Source: Leifsonia sp. CL147
Lineage (GTDB): Bacteria > Actinomycetota > Actinomycetes > Actinomycetales > Microbacteriaceae
DNA length: 64,000 bases
NCBI RefSeq assembly: GCF_900114565.1
Contig: NZ_FOTM01000021.1
Span: forward strand, 1 to 64,000
Direction of reading: 5' to 3'
The notes beneath the pieces are model-generated. The model was not told the DNA's origin, made no database searches, and was given only the letters and a program-made list of their open reading frames with translations. The first letter of the stretch is position 1, and every line of letters starts with the position of its first letter. Positions 22,835 to 31,306 of the stretch are shown piece by piece. Position numbers and translations under genes: made by a program.

Positions 22835-25429
22835 ATGACGACCGGACGACCACTGACCCGCACCCTGATCGTGGGCGGAGGCCCGGCCGCGCACCGGCTC
22901 GTGGATGCGCTCCTCTCGCGCGGCGCGGGCGAGGACCGCTCCATCGTGGTGCTCGCCGAGGAGCCGTACCTCCCCTACGACCGCGTCCAGCTGAGCAAGC
23001 GCCTCGCCGACGGCGGCGTCGACCTCACCATCGAGCCCGCGACGCACTGGGAGGATGCGGCGGTGCAGCTCCGCGTCGGCGAGGCGGCGACCGCCATCGA
23101 CCGCGCGGCACGGACGGTCACCACCTCCGCCGGCGCCGTGATCGAGTACGACGACCTGGTCCTCGCGACCGGTTCGTCCGCGCCGGTCCCCGACATCCCC
23201 GGCTCCCACGTGAGCCGGGTGTACCGCACCATCGACGACGTGGATGCGCTGGTCGCCGAGGTCGCCGAGCTGCGGGAGTCGCTCGGCCGGGCCCCGCGCG
23301 TGGCCGTCGCCGGCGGCGGGCTGCTCGGGCTGGAGGCGGCCGGAGGGGTCGCCGCCCTGGGCGCGGAGTCGGTCATCATCCACTCGGGCGGCTGGCTGAT
23401 GTCGGCGCAGCTCGATGAGGGGGCCGGGCAGGCGCTCGGCCGGCTCATCCAGGCGCGCGGCATCGACCTCCACCTGGGCACGCGCCCCCGCGAGATCCTG
23501 CTCGACGACGACGGCCGTCCGACCGGCGTGCGCTGTGCGGACGGCCGCACGGTCCCGGCGGACATCGTGGTGTTCGCCATCGGCATCCGGGCGCGCGACG
23601 AGCTCGCCCGCGACGCCGGCATCGAGACCGTCGAGCGCGGCGGGGTCGTCGTCGACGAGGCGTGCCGCACCTCCGACCCGTCCGTGTGGGCCATCGGCGA
23701 GGTCGCCGCGATCGACGGCCGCACCGTCGGCCTGGTCGCACCGGCCAACGCCATGGCTGAGACGGTCGCCGACCGGCTGCTCGGCGGCGACGCCACCTTC
23801 ACCACCATCGATGACGCGACCAAGCTCAAGCTCTCCGGCGTGGATGTGGCGAGTTTCGGCGACGCGTTCGCCCGCGAGCCCGGCGCCCTCGAGATCGTGT
23901 ACGCAGACCCTGCGCGCGGCCTCTACCAGAAGCTCGTGGTGAGCGACGACGCGAAGACGCTGCTCGGCGGTGTCTTCGTCGGCGACGCGGCTCCCTACTC
24001 CAGCCTCCGTCCGCTGCTCGGCCGGACGCTCGACGCCGAACCGGCCGCCTACCTCTCCGCCGCGGGTGCCGAACCGCCGGCGGGAGGGGCGCTGCCGGAC
24101 GACGCGCTGGTCTGCTCCTGCAACAACGTCACCTCGGGCGCCGTGCGCACGGCCGTCGAGGACGGCTGCCACGACCTCGGCGAGCTCAAGACCTGCACCC
24201 GAGCCGGCACGCAGTGCGGCTCGTGCGTCCCGCTGGTCAAGAAGATCCTCGAGGCGGAGCTCACCAAGTCCGGCGCGACCGTCTCGCACGCGCTCTGCGA
24301 GCACTTCGACCTCTCCCGCCAGGAGCTGTTCGAGTCCATCCGCGTGCTGGAGCTGAGCAGCTGGGAGGACACGATCGGCCGGCTCGGCCGGGGACGCGGC
24401 TGCGACATCTGCAAGCCGGCCGTCGGATCCATCCTCGCCAGCCAGCACAGCCAGTACCCGCTCGACGGTGGACGCGGCCAGCTGCAGGACACCAACGACC
24501 GCGCACTCGCGAACATGCAGAAGGACGGCACCTACTCGGTCGTTCCGCGCATCCCGGGCGGTGAGATCACGCCGCAGAAGCTGGCGGTGATCGCGCAGGT
24601 CGCCACCGACTACGGCCTCTACACGAAGATCACCGGCGGACAGCGCATCGACCTGTTCGGCGCCCGGCTGGAGCAGCTGCCCGAGATCTGGAAGCGCCTG
24701 GTCGACGCCGGGTTCGAGTCCGGGCAGGCGTACGGCAAGGCGCTGCGCAACGTGAAGAGCTGCGTCGGCTCGACCTGGTGCCGGTACGGCGTGCAGGACT
24801 CGGTCGGGATGGCCGTGGGGCTCGAGCTGCGCTACCGCGGGCTGCGGGCTCCGCACAAGTTCAAGTTCGGCGTCTCGGGATGCGCGCGCGAGTGCGCGGA
24901 GGCGCGCGGCAAGGACGTCGGCGTGATCGCTACCGACAAGGGCTGGAACCTGTACGTCGGCGGCAACGGCGGCTTCCAGCCGGCGCACGCGCAGCTGCTC
25001 GCCTCCGACCTGGACGACGAGACCCTGATCCGCTACATCGACCGCTACCTCATGTACTACATCCGCACGGCCGACCGCCTGCAGCGCACGGCCCGGTGGA
25101 TGGAGGACCTCGACGGCGGCGTCGACCACGTCCGCGAGGTGATCGTGGAGGACTCCCTCGGCCTGGCCGACGAGCTGGAGGCGGCGATGGCCAAGCACAT
25201 CGACACCTACGAGGACGAGTGGGCCGCCACCCTGCGCGACCCCGAGCGCCTGCGCCGGTTCCGGTCGTTCGTCAACGAGCCGAGCACCCCGGATCCGTCG
25301 ATCGCGCGCGTCGAGGAGCGCGGCCAGCTGCGCCCGGCGACCGCCGAGGAGCGCGCGGCGGGACCGGTCCTCGTGGCCGGGGCGACCATCCCGCTCCGGA
25401 CGGCCGTCGTCGAGGGCGAGACCCGATGA
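22835..25429 (+). CDS. nirB: assimilatory nitrite reductase large subunit
   Basis: This 864-residue enzyme reduces nitrite to ammonium with NAD(P)H. The N-terminal half is an FAD/NAD-binding pyridine nucleotide oxidoreductase (first glycine motif LIVGGGPAA, about 10-18). A BFD-type [2Fe-2S] domain follows at about 425-465 (CSCNN, then CTRAGTQCGSC), and a further cysteine pair lies in GCDICKP near 525. The C-terminal half holds nitrite/sulfite reductase domains with the siroheme/[4Fe-4S] ligands in the C-x5-C motif CVGSTWC near 642 and the C-x3-C motif CAREC near 681, both complete. The start at 22835 gives the usual family length. It overlaps the siroheme methyltransferase gene by ATGA, linking enzyme and cofactor supply. 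Confidence 0.95.
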   Translation: MTTGRPLTRTLIVGGGPAAHRLVDALLSRGAGEDRSIVVLAEEPYLPYDRVQLSKRLADGGVDLTIEPATHWEDAAVQLRVGEAATAIDRAARTVTTSAGAVIEYDDLVLATGSSAPVPDIPGSHVSRVYRTIDDVDALVAEVAELRESLGRAPRVAVAGGGLLGLEAAGGVAALGAESVIIHSGGWLMSAQLDEGAGQALGRLIQARGIDLHLGTRPREILLDDDGRPTGVRCADGRTVPADIVVFAIGIRARDELARDAGIETVERGGVVVDEACRTSDPSVWAIGEVAAIDGRTVGLVAPANAMAETVADRLLGGDATFTTIDDATKLKLSGVDVASFGDAFAREPGALEIVYADPARGLYQKLVVSDDAKTLLGGVFVGDAAPYSSLRPLLGRTLDAEPAAYLSAAGAEPPAGGALPDDALVCSCNNVTSGAVRTAVEDGCHDLGELKTCTRAGTQCGSCVPLVKKILEAELTKSGATVSHALCEHFDLSRQELFESIRVLELSSWEDTIGRLGRGRGCDICKPAVGSILASQHSQYPLDGGRGQLQDTNDRALANMQKDGTYSVVPRIPGGEITPQKLAVIAQVATDYGLYTKITGGQRIDLFGARLEQLPEIWKRLVDAGFESGQAYGKALRNVKSCVGSTWCRYGVQDSVGMAVGLELRYRGLRAPHKFKFGVSGCARECAEARGKDVGVIATDKGWNLYVGGNGGFQPAHAQLLASDLDDETLIRYIDRYLMYYIRTADRLQRTARWMEDLDGGVDHVREVIVEDSLGLADELEAAMAKHIDTYEDEWAATLRDPERLRRFRSFVNEPSTPDPSIARVEERGQLRPATAEERAAGPVLVAGATIPLRTAVVEGETR

Positions 25430-26265
25430 CGCGGACCGGAAGCGTGACCCTCGTCGGCGGCGGGCCCGGCGACCCCGGCCTGCTGACCGTCGCCGCCGTG
25501 CGCGCTCTGGCGGACGCGGACGTCGTGCTCTTCGACCGGCTCGCTCCGCATGAGACGCTGCGCGAGTTCGCGCCGCACGCCGAGCTGGTGGATGTGGGCA
25601 AGCGCCCGGGCCACCATCCCATCCCGCAGGACGAGATCGAACGCATCCTGGTGGCCCATGCCCTCGCGGGCGCGAACGTCGTCCGGCTGAAGGGCGGCGA
25701 CCCGTTCGTCTTCGGCCGTGGCGGGGAGGAAGTGGAGGCGTGCCGCCGGGTCGGCGTGCCTGTCCGCGTCATCCCCGGTGTGACCAGCGCCATCGCGGTG
25801 CCGGCCGCCGCCGGCATCCCGGTCACCCACCGGAAGACGAGCAGGATGTTCACGGTCGTCTCCGGGCATGCGCCGCTCTCCCCCTCGGAGCTGGAGAACC
25901 TGGCCGGCCTCGGTGGAACGATCGTCATCCTGATGGGGATCACGAACCTCCCGTCGATCACGGCAGGACTCGCACGCTTCGGGATGGACCCCGGCATGCC
26001 GGTGGCCGTGATCGAGCAGGGATACTCGGCCCGGCAGCGGACGACCTTCGGGAGCCTGTCCACCATCCTCACCGAGTCCGTTCGCGCGGGCGTCGGATCG
26101 CCGGCGGTCGTGGTGATCGGCGAGGTGGTCCGGCTCGCTCGCGGCGGAGACGCGGAGGCTGCGGCCGCACTCGCTGCCAGCGCGGCGGGCGCGGGCGCGC
26201 CGGGCGCGGCGGGCGCGGCGGACGCGGCCGGCCTCAGCGGCGCTCCCTCCGTGACGGGACCCTGA
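25426..26265 (+). CDS. cobA: uroporphyrinogen-III C-methyltransferase (SUMT)
   Basis: This 279-residue enzyme transfers two methyl groups from S-adenosylmethionine to uroporphyrinogen III, giving precorrin-2, the precursor of siroheme and cobalamin. It has the SAM-binding GGGPGDPG (11-18) and the signature RLKGGDPFVFGRGGEE (87-102), plus PGVTSAIAVPAAAGIPVTHR. The last 35 residues are a low-complexity Ala/Gly tail without counterpart in the core family. It overlaps nirB and precedes a HemD-like gene, so it probably makes siroheme for NirB. It is the single-domain form; ferrochelatase and dehydrogenase functions must be encoded elsewhere. The symbol sumT is also used. Confidence 0.93.
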   Translation: MTRTGSVTLVGGGPGDPGLLTVAAVRALADADVVLFDRLAPHETLREFAPHAELVDVGKRPGHHPIPQDEIERILVAHALAGANVVRLKGGDPFVFGRGGEEVEACRRVGVPVRVIPGVTSAIAVPAAAGIPVTHRKTSRMFTVVSGHAPLSPSELENLAGLGGTIVILMGITNLPSITAGLARFGMDPGMPVAVIEQGYSARQRTTFGSLSTILTESVRAGVGSPAVVVIGEVVRLARGGDAEAAAALAASAAGAGAPGAAGAADAAGLSGAPSVTGP

Positions 26266-26266
26266 G

Positions 26267-27397
26267 ATGACCGACGACCGGCCCGGCATCGCCGCCTTCC
26301 GGCCCGACCAGCTCGCCGGCTTCCGCATCGGCGTCACGAGCGACCGCCGTTCCGCCGACCTGATCGACGCTTTCGAGCGCCGCGGCGCCACCGTGCTCCA
26401 TGCGCCGACCGTGCACATGCGGCACGCCGACGACGACGCAGCCGTCATCGCGGACACCGACGGGATCATCGACGCCTCCCCCGATGTGCTTCTCGCCACC
26501 ACCAGCTACGGGATGCGCCGCTGGTTCGAGGTCGCCGACTCCGCCGGGCTCGGCGAGGACCTGCAGCGCGTGCTGACCCGGTCCACCATCCTCGTCCGTG
26601 GCCCGAAGGCGCGCGGGGCGGTCCGCGCGGCCGGACTGGACGACGCAGGCATGAGCGACGAGGAGACCACCGCATCCCTCGTCAGCAAGGTGATCGCGGA
26701 GTACCCGACGGGCATCACCGTCGGCGTGCAACTGCACGGCCAGCGCGACGACCTCCAGCTGCAGCGGCTGCGGGATGCGGGCTACCGCGTCATCACCGTC
26801 GCCCCCTACTCGTGGTCGGTCGCCCAGGACGACGACGACCGCGTCTCGCGACTCGTGGATGCGATCGCCGCACGCCAGCTGGACTGCGTGACCTTCACGA
26901 GCGCTCCGGCGGTCGACGGCCTCTTCGCCGCCGCGCAGGTCCGCGGCCGCTACGCGGAGGTGGTGGACGCGCTGACTTCGGACGTCGTCCCCGCCGGCGT
27001 CGGACCCGTCACGGTCGCGCCCCTGGTCGCGGCCGGGATCGAGCCTCTCCAACCGGACCGCTTCCGGATGGGCGCCCTCATCCGGCTGGTCTGCGAGCAC
27101 CTGGAGGCGCGGTCCACCCGCCGGGTCAGCACGCGGCACGGCGAGGTGGAGCTGCGAGGAAGCCTGGCGATCGTCGGCGGGACGCCGGTGCGGCTGACGC
27201 CCACCTCCCTGTCGCTGTTCCGTGCGCTCGTCGCGGCCAATGGCGCCGTGGTGTCCCGCCGGGAGCTGTCGATCGCCCTCGCCGAGGAGTACGACGAGCA
27301 CGCGATGGAGGTGTCGCTGAGCCGCCTGCGGCAGAGTCTCGGCACGCCGGGCCTCGTCGCGACCGTCGTGAAGCGGGGATACCGCCTCGACGTCTGA
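26267..27397 (+). CDS. HemD-like uroporphyrinogen-III synthase fused to a winged-helix DNA-binding domain
   Basis: This 376-residue protein has a uroporphyrinogen-III synthase fold at about 15-265 (starting FRIGVTSDRRSADLIDAFERRG) and an OmpR/PhoB-type winged helix at about 290-376 (VRLTPTSLSLFRALVAANGAVVSRREL, then VSLSRLRQSLG and VVKRGYRLDV). Such fusions are known in actinobacteria beside nir genes. It may make uroporphyrinogen III for siroheme, or act mainly as a regulator of nitrate/nitrite genes that senses a tetrapyrrole or nitrogen signal; which is true cannot be read from sequence. It starts one base after the cobA stop, so it is in the nirB operon. There is no phosphoacceptor domain. 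Confidence 0.85.
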   Translation: MTDDRPGIAAFRPDQLAGFRIGVTSDRRSADLIDAFERRGATVLHAPTVHMRHADDDAAVIADTDGIIDASPDVLLATTSYGMRRWFEVADSAGLGEDLQRVLTRSTILVRGPKARGAVRAAGLDDAGMSDEETTASLVSKVIAEYPTGITVGVQLHGQRDDLQLQRLRDAGYRVITVAPYSWSVAQDDDDRVSRLVDAIAARQLDCVTFTSAPAVDGLFAAAQVRGRYAEVVDALTSDVVPAGVGPVTVAPLVAAGIEPLQPDRFRMGALIRLVCEHLEARSTRRVSTRHGEVELRGSLAIVGGTPVRLTPTSLSLFRALVAANGAVVSRRELSIALAEEYDEHAMEVSLSRLRQSLGTPGLVATVVKRGYRLDV

Positions 27398-27422
27398 GGG
27401 CGCTCCCCTGCTCTCGCCGGTA

Positions 27423-27486
27423 CATCCAGTGGTCCCGACATGCCGTTGCGCATGAGTCGGTAACGGCATGTCGGGACCAGTGGATG
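27423..27486. repeat. long hairpin, family D copy 1
   Basis: Arms of 25 bp (27423-27447 and 27462-27486) match at all but one position around a 14-base loop. The outer parts read CATCCAGTGGTCCCG and CGGGACCAGTGGATG. It lies between the convergent HemD-like and nasB-like genes and probably terminates both. A relative lies at 31239. Confidence 0.8.
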
Positions 27487-27523
27487 CGTGGCGCGCGACG
27501 CAGCGCGGCGCGCGGCGCGCCGC

Positions 27524-29101
27524 TCACTTGGCGATGGTCTGCGCCGCGGCGAGCAGGCCGGCGATACGGCCCTTGCAGCCGCCGCATCCCGTGCCCGCCC
27601 GCGTCTCGCGGCCGATGCCCTCGACCGTGTGGCAGCCGCCGGCGACCGCCTCGCCGATCCGGCCGGCCGAGACGCCGTTGCACCAGCAGACGGTGGCCTC
27701 GGGCCCGAGCGGGTCCTCCGTCGGCGCCTGACCGGCGTCGGCCGCATCCAGCCGCAGCAGGGCCGACGGCTCCGCGGGCAACGCGGCGCCGCGCTCGAAC
27801 AGGAGGGTCAGCTCGGCCCCGGCGTGCGGGAGCCCGACCGACACGAAGCCGCTCAGCGCGCCCTCGCGGACCACGGTCTTCAGGTACGCCCCGCGCACGG
27901 GGTCGAGCCAGACCGTCACCTCGGCGTCGTCGTCCCACGGCTCGGACGCGTGGTCTCCGCCGGAGACGACGTCGATGCCGGTCGCCTTGAGCATCACGGC
28001 GGCCGGACGTTCGCGCAGGGCGACAGCCGCTTCCGTTCCCGCCGGGCCTCCCGCGGCCTCGGCGCGCAGCCGGCGGGCGAGGGCCGCCGCCTGACGCCAG
28101 CCCGGGCCGATGAGGCCGCTCGGCGCCCCGGGCACCCGTCCGTCGGGGCCGGCGTCGTCGGGCGATGCCACCTGGGCGCAGTCCCCGATGGCGAACACGT
28201 CGGGGTCGCTCCAGCTGCGCAGTTCCTCGTCCACGAGGATGCCGGACGAGCAGGCGAGGCCGGCGGCGAGCGCCAGCTCCACCCGCGGCCCGACGCCGCA
28301 CGAGAGCACGAGCAGATCCCCCGGGATGTACGTGCCGTCCGCGCAGCCGACACCGTCGAACACCCGCCCTGCCTCCTCGTCGCGGAAGCCGAGGCTCTCC
28401 GCGCGCGCGTGCGCCGCCATCCCGACGCCGAGCGTTCGGGCCGCGCGGCTGAGCATCCGTCCGCCGGGCTGGTCGAGGTTGCGTCCCATCGGGGTGGCTC
28501 CGTGGTGGACGACGACCACCTGCGCGCCGTGCTCGGCGGCGAGCAGCGCGAACTCCATCCCGAGGACGCCCGCGCCGAGCACCACGATCCGCCCGCCGCC
28601 GGCGACGACGGGGGCGACCGCCTCGGCGTCGGCGAGATCCCGCAAGGCGACGACACCGGTCGGCAGTGGACGCGCGCCGTGGTCGAGCGCCGCGCCGGGG
28701 GCCGCAGCGCGGTCGCGGCGCGAGTGCGCCAGTCCATCGAGGGTCGGGATGTTGGCCCGTGCGCCCGTGGCGAGGACCAGCCGGTCGTAGGGCAGCTCTT
28801 CGCCGCCCTCCAGGACCACGCGCTGACGGACCCGGTCGATCGAGACCGCGACATCCCCGAGGCGGATGTCCACCCCGGCGGCCCGCGCCGCCTCGGTGTC
28901 CGTCACGTCGAGGCGGTCCCGACCCGTGGCTCCGACCGCGTACTCGGCGACGAGGACCCGGTTGTAGGCGTCCTCGCGCTCCGCCCCGACGACGGTCAGG
29001 CCGGCTCGGCCCGCGACGATGGCGGGGAGCAGCTCCTCCACGAAGCGCGCACCCACCGGCCCGTAGCCGACGAGCACCACGCGCAACGGACGTCCGTTCA
29101 T
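27524..29101 (-). CDS. nasB: FAD-dependent reductase with C-terminal [2Fe-2S] domain, nitrate reductase electron-transfer subunit
   Basis: This 525-residue protein joins a pyridine nucleotide-disulfide oxidoreductase domain (VVLVGYGPVGARF near the start, LVLATGA near 120, VVLGAGVLGMEFALLA near 175, VFAIGDCAQ near 315) to a BFD-like [2Fe-2S] domain at about 470-515 (CWCNG and GTGCGGC). It resembles NasB, which passes electrons from NAD(P)H to the assimilatory nitrate reductase. The start ATG at 29101 overlaps the nasA stop (ATGA); the longer frame has no family match upstream. It resembles the N-terminal half of NirB but lacks the siroheme part, so mis-naming as NirB is easy. The symbol is a best fit, not certain. 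Confidence 0.8.
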   Translation of the reverse strand: MNGRPLRVVLVGYGPVGARFVEELLPAIVAGRAGLTVVGAEREDAYNRVLVAEYAVGATGRDRLDVTDTEAARAAGVDIRLGDVAVSIDRVRQRVVLEGGEELPYDRLVLATGARANIPTLDGLAHSRRDRAAAPGAALDHGARPLPTGVVALRDLADAEAVAPVVAGGGRIVVLGAGVLGMEFALLAAEHGAQVVVVHHGATPMGRNLDQPGGRMLSRAARTLGVGMAAHARAESLGFRDEEAGRVFDGVGCADGTYIPGDLLVLSCGVGPRVELALAAGLACSSGILVDEELRSWSDPDVFAIGDCAQVASPDDAGPDGRVPGAPSGLIGPGWRQAAALARRLRAEAAGGPAGTEAAVALRERPAAVMLKATGIDVVSGGDHASEPWDDDAEVTVWLDPVRGAYLKTVVREGALSGFVSVGLPHAGAELTLLFERGAALPAEPSALLRLDAADAGQAPTEDPLGPEATVCWCNGVSAGRIGEAVAGGCHTVEGIGRETRAGTGCGGCKGRIAGLLAAAQTIAK

Positions 29102-31200
29102 GCCGCCTCCTCCTGCTCCGCTGCCCGCTCGACGGTCACGGCGGTGCGTTTGAACTCCGGCATGGCCGAGATCGGATCGACCGCGGCCTCGGTCAGCACG
29201 TTCGCGCACTGACGCCCGGCGAAGTGGAAGGGCAGGAACACCGTGTCGATGCGCATCCCGCCGGTGAGGAGCGCCCGTGCGGCGACCTCGCCGCGGGGAT
29301 TCCGGACGAGGACGAGGTCGCCCTCGCCGATGCCGAGCCGGGCCGCCGTGGCCGGATGCAGTTCGGCACGCACCTCCGGCTGCGCCGAGACCAGCTCCGG
29401 GACCCGGCGGGTCTGCGCGCCCGACTGGTAGTGCTCGAGCAGGCGCCCGGTGATCAGGGTCAGCTCGCCCGGCTCGCGGCCGGCATCCACCTCACGGGCT
29501 CTCACCGGCACGAGCCGCGCCCGTCCGTCCTCGTGGCCGAAGCGGTCGAGGAACAGGCGCGGAGTCCCGGTCGAACCAGCGGGGTACGGCCAGTGCGCCG
29601 CCTCTCCGTCCGCGAGCTGCGCATCGAGCAGTGCGTGGCTGAGTCCCGAGTAGTCGGCGATGCCGCCGGCCGACGCCCGGGCGAGCTCGTCGAAGACGTC
29701 CGCCGGATCGGTCGGCCACACCGAGGGCGCGCCGAGGCGGTGCGCCAGCTCCGCGAGGATGTCGAGCTCGCTCCGGACACCGGGCGGCGGCTCGATCGCG
29801 CGGGTGCGCCGCAGGATGCGTCCCTCGAGGTTCGTCATGGTGCCCTCCTCCTCCGCCCACTGCGTCACCGGCAGCACGACGTCGGCCAGCGCGGCCGTCT
29901 CCGACAGCACGAAGTCGCAGACGACCAGGAGGTCGAGCGCCTCCAGCCCGGCGCGGATCGCTCCGGCGTCGGGGCCGGAGACGACGACGTTCGACCCGTG
30001 GACCATCAGCGCGCGCACTCCGCCCGGCCGGCCCAGCATCCCGAGAAGTTCCACGGCCGGGACACCGGGGCCCGGAAGGACGGCGGGATCGACGCCCCAC
30101 ACCGCGGCGACGGCTTCGCGCGCTTCCGGGTCGGCGATCTTGCGGTAACCGGGCAGCTGGTCGGACTTCTGCCCGTGCTCGCGTCCTCCCTGCCCGTTGC
30201 CCTGGCCGGTCAGCGTTCCGTAGCCGGAGCCGGGCCGGCCGACGAGGCCCAGCACCAGCGCCAGGTTGATGGCGGCCGTCGCGGTGTCCGTGCCGTCCAC
30301 GTGCTGCTCGACGCCGCGTCCCGTGAGGATGTACGTCCCGCGGCCGCGCGCGAGCCGCCGTGCGACCTCCCGCAGCTGCGCGACCGGGACGCCGGTGTGC
30401 TCCTGCACCCGCTCCGGCCACCATGACGCGACGCTGCGGCGGACCGCGTCGAAGCCGGTGGTCCGCTCCTCGACATAGCGGGTGTCGGCCAGTCCCTCGG
30501 CGAGCACGACGTGGAGCAGGCCCAGCAGCAGCGCGAGATCCGTCCCGGGCGCCGGCTGCAGGTGGATGCCGCCGCCGTTGGCCGTGAGCTGCGCGGTCTG
30601 CGAGCGCCGCGGGTCCACGACGATGAGGCCTCCTGCCGCACGGGCGCCGGCCAGGTGGCCGATGAACGGGGGCATGGTGGCCGCCACGTTGGAGCCGAGC
30701 AGCAGGATGGTCTCGGCGTCGTCGAGGTCGGTGACCGGGAACGGCATCCCCCGGTCCACCCCGAACGCGCGGTTGCCGGCCGCTGCGGCGGACGCCATGC
30801 AGAACCGGCCGTTGTAGTCGATGCGCGACGTGCCGAGCGCCAGCCGGGCGAACTTGCCGAGCAGGTAGGCCTTCTCGTTGGTCAGGCCGCCACCGCCGAA
30901 GACGCCGACCGCGTCGGCGCCGTCCTCCCGCCGCAACTCGGCGAGCCGGGTGGCGACCAGGGTGAGTGCTTCCTCCCAGGTCGCCTCCCGCAGCTCGCCG
31001 TCGCGGCGCACGAGTGGAGTGGTCACCCGGCCCGGAGTGGAGAGCAGCTCCGCCGACGTCCAGCCCTTCTTGCACAGCCCGCCGCGGTTCGTCGGGAAGG
31101 CCCGCCCGGTGACCGTGACCGGGACGGGTCCCGCCGGAGCAGGCGTCAGGGTCATGGCGCACTGCAGGGCGCAGTAGGGGCAGTGGGTGTCGGCGGTCAT
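29098..31200 (-). CDS. nasA: assimilatory nitrate reductase, molybdopterin catalytic subunit
   Basis: This 700-residue cytoplasmic enzyme reduces nitrate to nitrite. It has the N-terminal [4Fe-4S] ligands Cys7, Cys10, Cys14 (CPYCALQC) and Cys43 (LCKKGW), and NGRFCMASA places Cys134 as the probable molybdenum ligand. GSNVAATMPPF, GQGNGQGGREHG and the C-terminal molybdopterin dinucleotide-binding domain (LITGRLLEHYQSGAQTRRV onward) complete the fold. The start at 31200 is preferred because the longer frame begins with a GTG inside the hairpin at 31239-31302. No Tat signal is present, as expected for the assimilatory type. It is co-transcribed with the nasB-like gene and follows the nitrate transporter. 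Confidence 0.93.
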   Translation of the reverse strand: MTADTHCPYCALQCAMTLTPAPAGPVPVTVTGRAFPTNRGGLCKKGWTSAELLSTPGRVTTPLVRRDGELREATWEEALTLVATRLAELRREDGADAVGVFGGGGLTNEKAYLLGKFARLALGTSRIDYNGRFCMASAAAAGNRAFGVDRGMPFPVTDLDDAETILLLGSNVAATMPPFIGHLAGARAAGGLIVVDPRRSQTAQLTANGGGIHLQPAPGTDLALLLGLLHVVLAEGLADTRYVEERTTGFDAVRRSVASWWPERVQEHTGVPVAQLREVARRLARGRGTYILTGRGVEQHVDGTDTATAAINLALVLGLVGRPGSGYGTLTGQGNGQGGREHGQKSDQLPGYRKIADPEAREAVAAVWGVDPAVLPGPGVPAVELLGMLGRPGGVRALMVHGSNVVVSGPDAGAIRAGLEALDLLVVCDFVLSETAALADVVLPVTQWAEEEGTMTNLEGRILRRTRAIEPPPGVRSELDILAELAHRLGAPSVWPTDPADVFDELARASAGGIADYSGLSHALLDAQLADGEAAHWPYPAGSTGTPRLFLDRFGHEDGRARLVPVRAREVDAGREPGELTLITGRLLEHYQSGAQTRRVPELVSAQPEVRAELHPATAARLGIGEGDLVLVRNPRGEVAARALLTGGMRIDTVFLPFHFAGRQCANVLTEAAVDPISAMPEFKRTAVTVERAAEQEEAA

Positions 31201-31238
31201 CCGGGCCGCTCCGTTCTCGTCGTCGATGGTCACATCCA

Positions 31239-31302
31239 CATCCACTGGTCCCGGCCTGCCGTCCGCGTCTCGCGCGGAACGGCGTGCCGGGACCAGTGGA
31301 TG
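31239..31302. repeat. long hairpin, family D copy 2
   Basis: CATCCACTGGTCCCGG (31239-31254) and CCGGGACCAGTGGATG (31287-31302) are perfect complements; the arms extend inward to about 24 bp with two mismatches. It sits between the transporter and nasA and shares its outer arms with the hairpin at 27423, so the two bracket nasA-nasB. It may reduce read-through from the transporter gene. Confidence 0.8.
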
Positions 31303-31306
31303 CGCA

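Noticed and set aside
27524-29101. A second nirB
   Set aside because: It has the FAD/NAD and [2Fe-2S] parts but lacks the siroheme/[4Fe-4S] domains and is coupled to nasA.
31201-31245. GTG at 31245 as start of the nitrate reductase
   Set aside because: It lies in the arm of the hairpin at 31239-31302 and adds residues without family similarity; MTADTHCPYC at 31200 fits the family start.
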